Assembly (NCBI GenBank): GCA_938008415.1
Contig: CALLKI010000053.1
Location: forward strand, 1-12,785
Origin: an uncultured Luteimonas sp.
GTDB taxonomy: Bacteria; Pseudomonadota; Gammaproteobacteria; Xanthomonadales; Xanthomonadaceae
Length of the DNA: 12,785 nucleotides
Reading direction: 5' to 3'
The notes under the pieces were generated by a model. The model made no database searches. It saw nothing but the letters and a program-made list of their open reading frames with translations, and was not told where the DNA came from. Within the stretch, counting starts at the first letter, position 1. Each line of letters starts with the position of its first letter. A program made the position numbers and the translations under genes. This document shows, one piece after another, positions 1-6,621 of the stretch.

Positions 1-42
1 TGCCTCGAGAACAACAATTCTGCCGGGTCGGCCGTGCGCCTC

Positions 43-75
43 TCTCCCCTCAGTTGGGAGAAGAACCTTTTTTTT
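43..75 (+). terminator. possible terminator of an upstream gene
   Basis: A 6-bp stem (tctccc at 43-48 pairing with gggaga at 56-61, 7-nt loop) is followed, after six bases, by a run of eight T at 68-75. The T run is striking in such GC-rich DNA. The gap between stem and T run is larger than in an ideal intrinsic terminator, so the call is tentative. It would end a plus-strand transcript entering from before the window. No coding sequence is recognisable in 1-204. Confidence 0.35.
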
Positions 76-204
76 GCCTGCCTGGCCCGCTCTCCCCTGC
101 AGCGACCCGCCCGCCGGAATCCCGCATTGCACGGGTGTTGCCAGCACGCGATTCCGTGCCACACTTGAAACCTCACGGACGGACCTTTTGGAGAGGGGGG
201 TTCG

Positions 205-1494
205 ATGTCACGTGTCGCCGAACTCGTCCGGGCCGCGGGCGCCGCCGCCTCGACCGGGCGCTGGGCGGAAGCCGAGCGCCTCTGGGCCCAGGTGCGGGAG
301 CTGGACCCGGACAACGTGCAGGCGCTCTTCAGCCTCGGGGTGCACGCCTTCCAGCGGGCCGACCTCAAGGCGGCGCTAGAGTTCCTCGAACAGGCGCGCC
401 AGCGCGCGCCGCGGGACCCGATGATCCCGCTGACGATCAGCCGGGTGCACCGCGAGGCGGGGAACCTGCCGCTGGAGTGGCAGTGGATCCACGCTTCGCT
501 GGAAATCGACCCGTACTTCGTCCCCGCACTGCTCTCCAAGGCCGAACACCTGGAGCGCATCAACCGGCCGCACGAGGCCGCCGCCGCCTTCCGCAACGTC
601 CTGAAGGTCGCACCGTCCGAAGCGGATTGGCCGCCGGCGCTGCGCCGCCGCCTGCAGCATGCGCGCGAAGTGGTCGAGCGCGACACGCAGGAGCTGATTG
701 ACTACCTGCACGAGCGCCTGCGCCCGAAGCGCGGCGCGGTGGACGCGGCACTGTCCGGGCGCTGGGACGAGGCGGTCTCGATCCTGGCCGGCCGCACCCG
801 TCCCTACCATTCCCAGTGCAACCAGTTGCACGTGCCGCGCCTGCCGGCCATCACCTTCTACGACGACGAACTGTTTCCGTGGATGCAGGAGCTGGAATCC
901 CGGACCGGGGTGATCAAGGACGAGCTGCAGGAACTGCTCGCCAGCCACGGCGACAGGTTCGTGCCCTACATCCAGTACGGACCCGGCGACCCGGTGAACC
1001 AGTGGGACAAGCTCAACCACTCGCGCGACTGGAGCAGCTTCCACCTCTACGCCCACGGCAAGCCCGTGCACGAGAACCTCGACCGCTGCCCGCGCACCGC
1101 CGAGGCGCTGCAGCTGGTGGACCTGGTGGACATCCCGGGGCTGTGCCCGAACGCGATGTTCTCCGCGCTCGCGCCGCGCGCGCACATCCCTCCGCACACC
1201 GGCGAGACGAATGCCCGCCTTGTCTGCCACCTCCCGCTGGTGGTGCCGGAGGGCTGCCATTACCGGGTGGGCTTCGACTGGCGGCAATGGCGCGAGGGCA
1301 AGTGCTGGGTGTTCGACGACACCATCGAACACGAGGCACGCAACGACAGCGACCGGCTGCGCGTGATCCTCATGTTCGACGTCTGGAACCCGCTGCTCAG
1401 CCAGGCCGAGCGTGAAATGGCCCGCGAACTGGCCGCCGCGATGCGCGACTGGCGCATGTCGGACGCCCAGGCCGGAACCACGACGACCCAATGA
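205..1494 (+). CDS. TPR-domain aspartyl/asparaginyl beta-hydroxylase family protein
   Basis: This 429-aa protein has about 150 N-terminal residues of TPR-like helical repeats (for example the segment ending DPDNVQALFSLGVHAF). Its C-terminal half resembles the AspH/LpxO-type dioxygenase fold. Visible motifs are H331-T-G-E-T-N at 331-336, H342, and E375-H376-E-A-R-N followed by R386 and a DVWNP end. By analogy with mammalian AspH, H331 and H376 should bind Fe(II), with G333 where other oxygenases carry an acidic ligand, and R386 should bind 2-oxoglutarate. V340 sits where AspH has an arginine, if my alignment is right. Members hydroxylate Asp/Asn side chains or lipid A acyl chains; the substrate here is unknown. 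TPRs suggest a protein partner. There is no signal peptide, so it is probably cytoplasmic. The start is supported by a purine-rich SD (ggagagggggg) just upstream. Its stop overlaps the next start (ATGA), indicating an operon. Confidence 0.85.
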   Translation: MSRVAELVRAAGAAASTGRWAEAERLWAQVRELDPDNVQALFSLGVHAFQRADLKAALEFLEQARQRAPRDPMIPLTISRVHREAGNLPLEWQWIHASLEIDPYFVPALLSKAEHLERINRPHEAAAAFRNVLKVAPSEADWPPALRRRLQHAREVVERDTQELIDYLHERLRPKRGAVDAALSGRWDEAVSILAGRTRPYHSQCNQLHVPRLPAITFYDDELFPWMQELESRTGVIKDELQELLASHGDRFVPYIQYGPGDPVNQWDKLNHSRDWSSFHLYAHGKPVHENLDRCPRTAEALQLVDLVDIPGLCPNAMFSALAPRAHIPPHTGETNARLVCHLPLVVPEGCHYRVGFDWRQWREGKCWVFDDTIEHEARNDSDRLRVILMFDVWNPLLSQAEREMARELAAAMRDWRMSDAQAGTTTTQ

Positions 1495-1958
1495 CGAATT
1501 CCCGCATGATACCCAGGCGACTCCTGCTGCTTGCGTTCCTGTCCCTGCTGCCGCCGGTGTCGCTCGCGCAGCAGGCCAGCCATCCCTGCGCCACCGTGCC
1601 CGATCCCGACGAGCGCCTCGCCTGTTACGACAAGGCATTCCCGCCGCCGCAGGAAACGATCGAAGCCGCCAAGGAACAGGCCCGGTCCCGCTTCGGCCTG
1701 GACTTCCTGAAGCCGAAGCAGGCCAGCGCGACGCCCGCCCCCGACCAGATCGAAGGCAAGGTGGTCCGGGTCGATTCCATCAGCGGAGGGCTGCGCCGCT
1801 TCACCCTCGACAACGGCCAGGTCTGGACCCAGACCGACGATGACAACCGGGGCCACCTCCGCGAAGGCGAAACCGTCCGGATCCGCAAGGCGATCCTGGG
1901 CGGCTACCACCTGGTGATGCCGAACGGCATCGTGGTGCGGGTCCGCCGCACGAGGTGA
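1491..1958 (+). CDS. small secreted protein with CxnDERLACYD motif, unknown function
   Basis: This is a 155-aa protein with a clear signal peptide: MIPRR, a leucine-rich core at residues 11-25, and likely cleavage after SLA-Q at 26/27. The mature N-terminus carries C33 and C45 in a P-C-A-T...DERLACYD motif seen in several exported proteobacterial proteins. The pair could form a disulfide. A short linker rich in Ala/Pro precedes a C-terminal beta-rich segment (about 85-155, with FTLDNGQVW, a GETVRIRK stretch and a final G-I-V-V-R-V-R) that looks like a small barrel. No catalytic residues were recognised. The start overlaps the preceding stop by four bases, implying translational coupling. M6 (1506) is an alternative start and would give a more typical signal peptide. 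I recognise the general pattern but no named function. Confidence 0.75.
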   Translation: MTNSRMIPRRLLLLAFLSLLPPVSLAQQASHPCATVPDPDERLACYDKAFPPPQETIEAAKEQARSRFGLDFLKPKQASATPAPDQIEGKVVRVDSISGGLRRFTLDNGQVWTQTDDDNRGHLREGETVRIRKAILGGYHLVMPNGIVVRVRRTR

Positions 1959-1965
1959 GGCTAGG

Positions 1966-3651
1966 ATGGACGCGCCTCCCGCCAAACCGTTGGACACGGC
2001 GCAGGCGGCGCGTTTCAGGCAGGCACTTGGCCTGCTGCAATCCGGACGACACGACTCGGCGCTGGTCATCGCCGAGGCCCTCGCCGCGCAGGCGCCGCAG
2101 GCGGCAGACGCGTGGCAACTGCTGGGCATGTGCCTGGCTGCGAATGGCCGCCAGCAGGAGGCGGACACGGCGTTCGAGCGTGCGCTCGCCCTGCTGCCGG
2201 GCAACGCCACGGTGCAGCGCAACTACGCCGTCTCGCTGGCGGGACACGGCAGGTCCCTGCTCGCCCGGGGTCGCCCGGAGGATGCCGAGCCGGTACTGCG
2301 CAGGGCGGTGTCGCTCTCACCCGACCTCGCCTACGCGTGGGCCGACCTCGGCACGGTATTGCGCATGCTCGGGCGCGTGGACGACGCGCTGGCCGCGTTC
2401 CACGAGGCCCGTGGACTGCTGGACCGGCGCGGCGCCGACAGCTCCGGGGTCCGCGACGCGATCAGCGGCACCTTGGCCGACGCGGGAAGGCCTGCCGAGG
2501 CACTGGCGCACGCCCGCAGGCTCGTGGCCGAACGCCCCGGCTTCGCGCCCGCCCACGAGACCCTGGGCCACCTGCTCTGGGAATACGGCACGGAACTGGC
2601 ACCGGGCGAGGATCCGCTCGAAACCTTCCGCGCGGCGGCGCTGGCCCAACCCGGCAACCGGGACCTGCAGCTGGCCTTCGTGCGCATGTTGCTGGCGACG
2701 AAGCGCGGCCAGGAAGCGTTCGAGCACCTGCAGCCGCTGCGCCGGGACACGCCCGGCGACCCCCTGCTCGACTGGTACGTGGCCGAGGCCCTCGACCTGC
2801 TGGGGGAGCACGCGCGCGCCACGCAACTGTTCGAGGCCGCCGCACGCGCCGGACTGGCCGGCCTGCCTGCCTTCCTCAACGCCCGGGCACGGCACGCGTT
2901 CCGCACCCGGCAATTCGACCTGGCGGCGGCCTGCGCCGGCAGGGCGGTCGAGATCGATCCCACCGACCAGGAAGGCTGGTGCTACCTCGGCACCGCCTGG
3001 CGGCTGCTCGGCGACGGGCGCGAATACTGGCTGTTCGACTACGAGCGGCTGGTCGGCTTCTCCGCGATCGAGCCGCCCCCGGGGTATCGCGACCTGCCTG
3101 CCTTCCTTGCCGACCTGAAGGCCACGCTCGAGGCCCTGCACACCGCGCGGCGCGAGCCGGTGAGCCAGAGCGTGCGTGGCGGCACGCAGACAGCGGGGCT
3201 GCTGTTCGGGCGCGACGCCCCCGTCATCCGCGCGGCCGAGGCCGCCCTGCGCCGCGCGGTCGAGGCCTGGCTGGCCACGCTGCCCGACGACCCGACCCAC
3301 CCGTACCTCTCGCGCAAGGGGAAAGGCATCCGTTTCAGCGGCTCCTGGTCGATCCGCCTGCTGCCGGGCGGGCACCATTCCAACCACTTCCACGGCAAGG
3401 GCTGGACCAGCTCCGCCTTCTACGTCTCCGTGCCCGGTAGCGTGCTCGCATCGGACGAGGCCACGCGCGAGGGCTGGCTGCAGTTCGGGCAGCCGCTGGA
3501 GGAACTGGGGCTGGGACTGCCGCCCCGCCGTGTGGTGCGGCCGCAACCCGGCCACCTGGCGCTGTTCCCGTCCTACATGTGGCACGGCACCGTCCCGTTC
3601 CACGAAGGCGAACCGCGCATGACCATCGCCTTCGACGTGCAGCCGGCCTGA
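1966..3651 (+). CDS. TPR protein with C-terminal putative 2OG-Fe(II) oxygenase domain
   Basis: This 561-aa protein has TPR-like repeats over roughly residues 13-345, with typical A-W-x-x-L-G...A-x-x-x-F-x-x-A spacing, and a C-terminal domain of the putative 2OG-Fe(II) oxygenase type (Pfam 2OG-FeII_Oxy_5-like). Family landmarks are the linker YWLFDYERLVG, SVRGGTQT, FSGSWSIRL, H471-x-x-H474-x-H476 before GKGW, and PQPGHLALFPSYMWHGT with H540, then R551 in EPRMTIAFDV. H474 or H476 with H540 are the likely iron ligands and R551 the 2-oxoglutarate ligand, by family analogy. The substrate is unknown. It starts seven bases after the preceding gene, with SD gaggtgagg, and is the last gene of the operon. 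It is the second TPR-fused oxygenase here, but from a different family than the first. No signal peptide is present. Confidence 0.85.
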   Translation: MDAPPAKPLDTAQAARFRQALGLLQSGRHDSALVIAEALAAQAPQAADAWQLLGMCLAANGRQQEADTAFERALALLPGNATVQRNYAVSLAGHGRSLLARGRPEDAEPVLRRAVSLSPDLAYAWADLGTVLRMLGRVDDALAAFHEARGLLDRRGADSSGVRDAISGTLADAGRPAEALAHARRLVAERPGFAPAHETLGHLLWEYGTELAPGEDPLETFRAAALAQPGNRDLQLAFVRMLLATKRGQEAFEHLQPLRRDTPGDPLLDWYVAEALDLLGEHARATQLFEAAARAGLAGLPAFLNARARHAFRTRQFDLAAACAGRAVEIDPTDQEGWCYLGTAWRLLGDGREYWLFDYERLVGFSAIEPPPGYRDLPAFLADLKATLEALHTARREPVSQSVRGGTQTAGLLFGRDAPVIRAAEAALRRAVEAWLATLPDDPTHPYLSRKGKGIRFSGSWSIRLLPGGHHSNHFHGKGWTSSAFYVSVPGSVLASDEATREGWLQFGQPLEELGLGLPPRRVVRPQPGHLALFPSYMWHGTVPFHEGEPRMTIAFDVQPA

Positions 3652-3712
3652 CCCGGTCCAGCGCGCCCGCGGGACGCCCCCGGACCCGGGCCTTGCATGA
3701 ATCCATCCGAAA

Positions 3713-3735
3713 CCCGGGCCTGGAAGCGGCCCGGG
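3713..3735 (+). terminator. GC-rich hairpin after the oxygenase operon
   Basis: A perfect 8-bp inverted repeat (cccgggcc at 3713-3720 and ggcccggg at 3728-3735, 7-nt loop) lies about 60 bases after the stop of the 1966-3651 gene. No T run follows, so it may be a weak or Rho-assisted terminator, or simply GC-rich spacer. Confidence 0.3.
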
Positions 3736-3774
3736 GCCGCTGGAAACGGCCCTGCGATCAAGCAAAATCCGGTT

Positions 3775-3791
3775 GCCTGTTTGGCACAGGC
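3775..3791 (+). promoter_or_regulatory. small leader hairpin before the 3813 gene
   Basis: An inverted repeat (gcctgt at 3775-3780, acaggc at 3786-3791, loop ttggc) lies just before the ggggag SD and the ATG at 3813. An A-rich caaaat at 3763-3768 could be a -10 box, but no convincing -35 is visible. The hairpin is perfect but short. Confidence 0.25.
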
Positions 3792-3812
3792 CTGACCCCC
3801 GGGGAGACCTCC

Positions 3813-4139
3813 ATGACCGCGATTGCCCAGGCGAAGCGGCGCGGCTTCGCCGCCAGCCTCCTTTCCAGGAAACAACTGTCCCTGGCCATGCTCGCCGCCG
3901 GCCTGCTGGCGCTGGGTCAGGCCGTGGCGAGCGACCCGGCAGCCACGGATGCCTCCGCCGCTCCAGCCACGCCGAAGACCGGCAAGAGCGGCAAGGTCTG
4001 CACCTACGAAGTCGTCACCGGCAGCCGCCTGAAGAAGCGCGTCTGCCTCACCCCGGAGCAGTGGGCAGCGCGCGAACGCGCCGCCAAGGAGCTCGGCCGC
4101 GAACTGGATGCCCGTCCGGTGGGCAAGGAAGCCAACTGA
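3813..4139 (+). CDS. small exported protein with C-x(n)-TGSR-x(n)-C motif, unknown function
   Basis: This is a 108-aa protein starting at the ATG with SD ggggag seven bases upstream. Longer in-frame extensions lack an SD and have an unnatural composition. A basic N-terminus (residues 8-20) and a hydrophobic core (about 22-37, ending QAVAS) form a signal peptide or membrane anchor. A low-complexity Ala/Thr/Lys linker follows, then a compact motif: C63-TYEVV-TGSR-LKKRV-C78-LTPEQW, then a charged helix. Small exported proteins with the Cys-TGSR-Cys-x-x-x-x-x-W arrangement are, as far as I recall, common in Xanthomonadaceae and sphingomonads but uncharacterised. The two cysteines suggest a disulfide in the periplasm. 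The gene stands alone between hairpins. Confidence 0.75.
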   Translation: MTAIAQAKRRGFAASLLSRKQLSLAMLAAGLLALGQAVASDPAATDASAAPATPKTGKSGKVCTYEVVTGSRLKKRVCLTPEQWAARERAAKELGRELDARPVGKEAN

Positions 4140-4151
4140 TCCCCGGTCCGG

Positions 4152-4184
4152 CGCCATCCGCCGGGCATTGCCGGGCGGATGGCG
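4152..4184 (+). terminator. 11-bp stem hairpin after the small exported protein gene
   Basis: A perfect inverted repeat (cgccatccgcc at 4152-4162 and ggcggatggcg at 4174-4184, 11-nt loop) begins 12 bases after the stop at 4139. It has no T tract. It may cooperate with the hairpin at 4216-4242 to end transcription. Confidence 0.4.
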
Positions 4185-4215
4185 GGGCAGGCCCCACCGG
4201 CAGGCCATGGCGGAA

Positions 4216-4242
4216 CCCACCCCTGACCCGGGGTGGGGTTTT
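4216..4242 (+). terminator. intrinsic terminator, plus strand
   Basis: An 8-bp GC stem (cccacccc at 4216-4223 and ggggtggg at 4230-4237, 6-nt loop) is followed at once by gtttt (4238-4242). This is the best plus-strand intrinsic terminator in the window. It lies between the small exported protein gene and the convergent pckG. Confidence 0.55.
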
Positions 4243-4345
4243 CGTCCGCGAGCCCCCATGGGGAATGTGCCGATCACCCTCGGCTGCTTGCCGATCCGCC
4301 GACGTTGCACGGCCGCTCGGATCGCACGAATGCCGGTGCCGGGAG

Positions 4346-4367
4346 CCTCCCCCTGCTGACGGGGAGG
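4346..4367 (-). terminator. hairpin just after pckG
   Basis: The inverted repeat cctcccc (4346-4352) / ggggagg (4361-4367) sits six bases beyond the pckG stop. On the minus strand no T run follows, so termination there is uncertain. On the plus strand it is followed by ggtattt. Confidence 0.35.
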
Positions 4368-4373
4368 GGTATT

Positions 4374-6173
4374 TCAGACTCCGAGCCGCGCCTTCGCCTG
4401 CTCCAGCTGCTCCACCAGCGCCTTCGGCAGGCGGTCGCCGTACCGGGCCAGATCGGCGGCGACGGCCTCGTACTCAGCGCGCCATTCGGCAGGGTCCACC
4501 GACAGCAGTTGCGCCTTCGCACCGTCGGACAGGTCCAGCCCGTCCAGCGCCAGCGCGCCTTCCGCCGGCAGCAGGCCGATCGGCGTCTCCACCGCCGCGG
4601 CGGTCCCCTTCACCCGGCCGATGATCCACTCCAGCACGCGGATGTTCTCGCCGAAGCCCGGCCACAGGAAGCTGCCGTCGGCCCCCTTGCGGAACCAGTT
4701 GACGTGGAAGATCTTCGGCAGGCGCATGCCCGGGCGGTCGAACGACAGCCAGTGCGCGAAGTAGTCGCCGAAGTGGTAGCCACAGAACGGCTTCATCGCC
4801 ATCGGGTCGCGGCGCAGCACGCCCACCTTGCCGGTGGCCGCGGCAGTGGTCTCCGAGCCCATCGAGGCGCCCACGCGCACGCCGTGGGTCCAGTCGAAAG
4901 CCTCGAACACCAGCGGCATCACCGAGGCGCGGCGCCCACCGAAGATGATCGCCGAGATCGGCACGCCCTGCGGGTCCTCCGCTCGCGGTGACCAGCTCGG
5001 GCACTGCCTCGCGCTGACGGTGAATCGCGAGTTGGGATGCGCCGCCGGGCCGTTGGCCGGGTCGTACGGGCGGCCCTGCCAGTCGTACGCGGGCACGCGG
5101 TCGTCGAGGCCTTCCCACCACGGCTGGTTGTCCGCGGTGAGCGCGACGTTGGTGAAGATGGTGTCGCGCTGGATCGTGGCCAGCGCGTTCGGGTTGGTCT
5201 TCGCCGACGTGCCCGGCGCCACCCCGAAATACCCGGCCTCGGGGTTGATCGCCCACAGCCGGCCATCCTCGCCCGGGCGCATCCAGCAGATGTCGTCGCC
5301 GATGGTCCAGACCTTCCAGCCCTGCGCACGGTAGCCTCCGGGCGGGATCAGCATCGCCAGGTTGGTCTTGCCGCAGGCGCTCGGGAACGCGGCGGCGACG
5401 TAGTGCATCTCACCCTCCGGCGTCTCCAGGCCGAGGATCAGCATGTGCTCGGCCAGCCACCCCTCCTGCCGCGCCTGCCACGAGGCGATGCGCAGCGCGT
5501 GGCACTTCTTGCCGAGCAGCGCGTTGCCGCCGTAGCCGGAGCCGTACGACTTGATCGTCAGCTCCTCGGGGAAATGCATGATGAAGCGGCGCCCGGGATC
5601 GAGCTCGCCGATCGAGTGCAGGCCACGCACGAACGGCACGCCCTGTTCGCCCTCGCGCTCGATCCGCGCCAGTGCCGCCGCGCCCATGCGCGTCATCAGC
5701 CGCATGTTGGCGACCACATACGGCGAGTCGGTGATCTCCACGCCGCAGCGTGCCAGCGGGGAATCGATCGGCCCCATGCAGTAGGGCACCACGTACATCG
5801 TGCGCCCGCGCATGCAGCCGGAGAACAGCGCGTCCATCTTCGCGTGCGCCTCGTCCGGCGCCATCCAGTTGTTGTTCGGACCGGCGTCCTCGCGCTCGCG
5901 CGTGCACACGAAGGTCAGGTGCTCCACCCGCGCCACGTCCTCCGGGTGCGAGCGGTGCAGGTAGCAACCCGGGTGTGTCTCCTGGTTGAGCGGCAGCAGC
6001 GTGCCGTCCTCGACCATCCCCGCGACCAGCGCGGCGTACTCGGCATCGCTGCCGTCGCACCAGTGGATGCGGTCGGGCCGGGTGAGCGTCGCGACTTCGG
6101 CGACCCACGCGTTGAGCGCGGCCAGACGGCTTCCCTGCGCAGGCCCGGCGTCCGGGCGCGGTACAGCGTTCAT
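4374..6173 (-). CDS. pckG: phosphoenolpyruvate carboxykinase (GTP)
   Basis: This 599-aa enzyme has the length expected for GTP-type PEPCK. It converts oxaloacetate and GTP to phosphoenolpyruvate, GDP and CO2, the entry step of gluconeogenesis, in the cytoplasm. Diagnostic segments in order are the N-terminal R-I-H-W-C-D-G-S motif; MYVVPYCMGP; GYGGNALLGKKCHALRIAS; the P-loop FPSACGKTN with C267, K269 and T270 (C267 is the reactive cysteine of the GTP class); GDDICWMRPG metal ligands; NPEAGYFGVAPGTS; PFCGYHFGDYFAHW; and NWFRKGADGSFLWPGFGENIRVLEW, the guanine-binding region. The start at 6173 has SD gggagg seven bases upstream and matches the family N-terminus. The frame stays open upstream, but that part is unrelated. 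A palindrome 40 bases upstream may regulate it. All catalytic motifs look intact. Confidence 0.97.
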   Translation of the reverse strand: MNAVPRPDAGPAQGSRLAALNAWVAEVATLTRPDRIHWCDGSDAEYAALVAGMVEDGTLLPLNQETHPGCYLHRSHPEDVARVEHLTFVCTREREDAGPNNNWMAPDEAHAKMDALFSGCMRGRTMYVVPYCMGPIDSPLARCGVEITDSPYVVANMRLMTRMGAAALARIEREGEQGVPFVRGLHSIGELDPGRRFIMHFPEELTIKSYGSGYGGNALLGKKCHALRIASWQARQEGWLAEHMLILGLETPEGEMHYVAAAFPSACGKTNLAMLIPPGGYRAQGWKVWTIGDDICWMRPGEDGRLWAINPEAGYFGVAPGTSAKTNPNALATIQRDTIFTNVALTADNQPWWEGLDDRVPAYDWQGRPYDPANGPAAHPNSRFTVSARQCPSWSPRAEDPQGVPISAIIFGGRRASVMPLVFEAFDWTHGVRVGASMGSETTAAATGKVGVLRRDPMAMKPFCGYHFGDYFAHWLSFDRPGMRLPKIFHVNWFRKGADGSFLWPGFGENIRVLEWIIGRVKGTAAAVETPIGLLPAEGALALDGLDLSDGAKAQLLSVDPAEWRAEYEAVAADLARYGDRLPKALVEQLEQAKARLGV

Positions 6174-6213
6174 CGATGATCCTCCCGTGCGCCGGCCCGT
6201 CCGCCGGCCGAAA

Positions 6214-6231
6214 ACACTTGATTTCAAGTGT
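6214..6231. promoter_or_regulatory. palindromic operator candidate upstream of pckG
   Basis: The sequence ACACTTGATTTCAAGTGT has perfect 8-bp arms around a TT centre, 41-58 bases upstream of the pckG start codon. It is among the few AT-rich stretches in the area. On the pckG strand it is preceded by two TTACAC hexamers two bases apart (6227-6240), one overlapping the palindrome. The layout fits a dimeric repressor or activator site over the promoter. The regulator is not identifiable from sequence. Confidence 0.5.
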
Positions 6232-6394
6232 AACGGTGTAAACGCAAAGCAGCTTGCGGCGGTGCCACATCGCGCGCCGTGGAAGCGGTTCCCGACGGAT
6301 GTCCAGCGCTGTCGGCGCCGGGTGGCGGGAACGGCACGCCGGTCAACCCTGTCCGGCCCCATCCGTGGCGGGGAGAACCCGCGCGCCATCCAGT

Positions 6395-6617
6395 TCAATC
6401 CGGCCAGCCGCACCTGCTCCCGGTGCCAAAGCATGAGGGCCACGCCCCGTCGCGGGCATGGTGCACGCCGATGCCCCGGGGCCAGTGCAGCCACTTCCCG
6501 TTGCCGCCCGAGGCGGCGAACAGCAGTGCATGCCGTTCCGTGCGCGAAGCGCGGGAAGCCGTAGTGGTCCGCGATCACGAAGGCCACTTCCCCGCCCGGC
6601 GGAACCCCGGAGCGGGA
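6395..6617 (-). pseudogene. possible frameshifted gene remnant upstream of pckG
   Basis: The roughly 450-base gap between the serine hydrolase and pckG is not featureless. On the minus strand, 6617-6528 reads as protein-like sequence with nearly all third positions G/C (including VAFVIADHYGFPRFAHG). Coding character then appears to move by one frame at about 6527 and runs on (LLFAASGGNGKWLHWP, GIGVHHARDG) to a stop at 6395-6397. From about 6440 the first frame again looks coding (VALMLWHREQVRLAGLNW). No start codon with SD and no family was recognised. It could be a decayed gene, a sequencing error in a small gene, or chance in GC-rich DNA. Confidence 0.25.
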
Positions 6618-6621
6618 TGCA

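Noticed and set aside
3726..3740. Palindrome GCGGCCCGGGGCCGC as an operator
   Set aside because: It is pure G/C in a GC-rich spacer, and it overlaps a hairpin with better geometry. Chance occurrence is likely.
2317..3765. Long open frame antisense to the second TPR oxygenase
   Set aside because: It mirrors a strongly coding plus-strand gene with recognisable motifs. Its peptide is Arg/Gly/Pro-rich with no domain. Long antisense frames are expected in GC-rich DNA.
4374..6587. N-terminal extension of PEPCK to a GTG at 6587
   Set aside because: The ATG at 6173 has an SD at correct spacing, gives the family length of about 600 residues, and the palindrome would otherwise be inside the gene.
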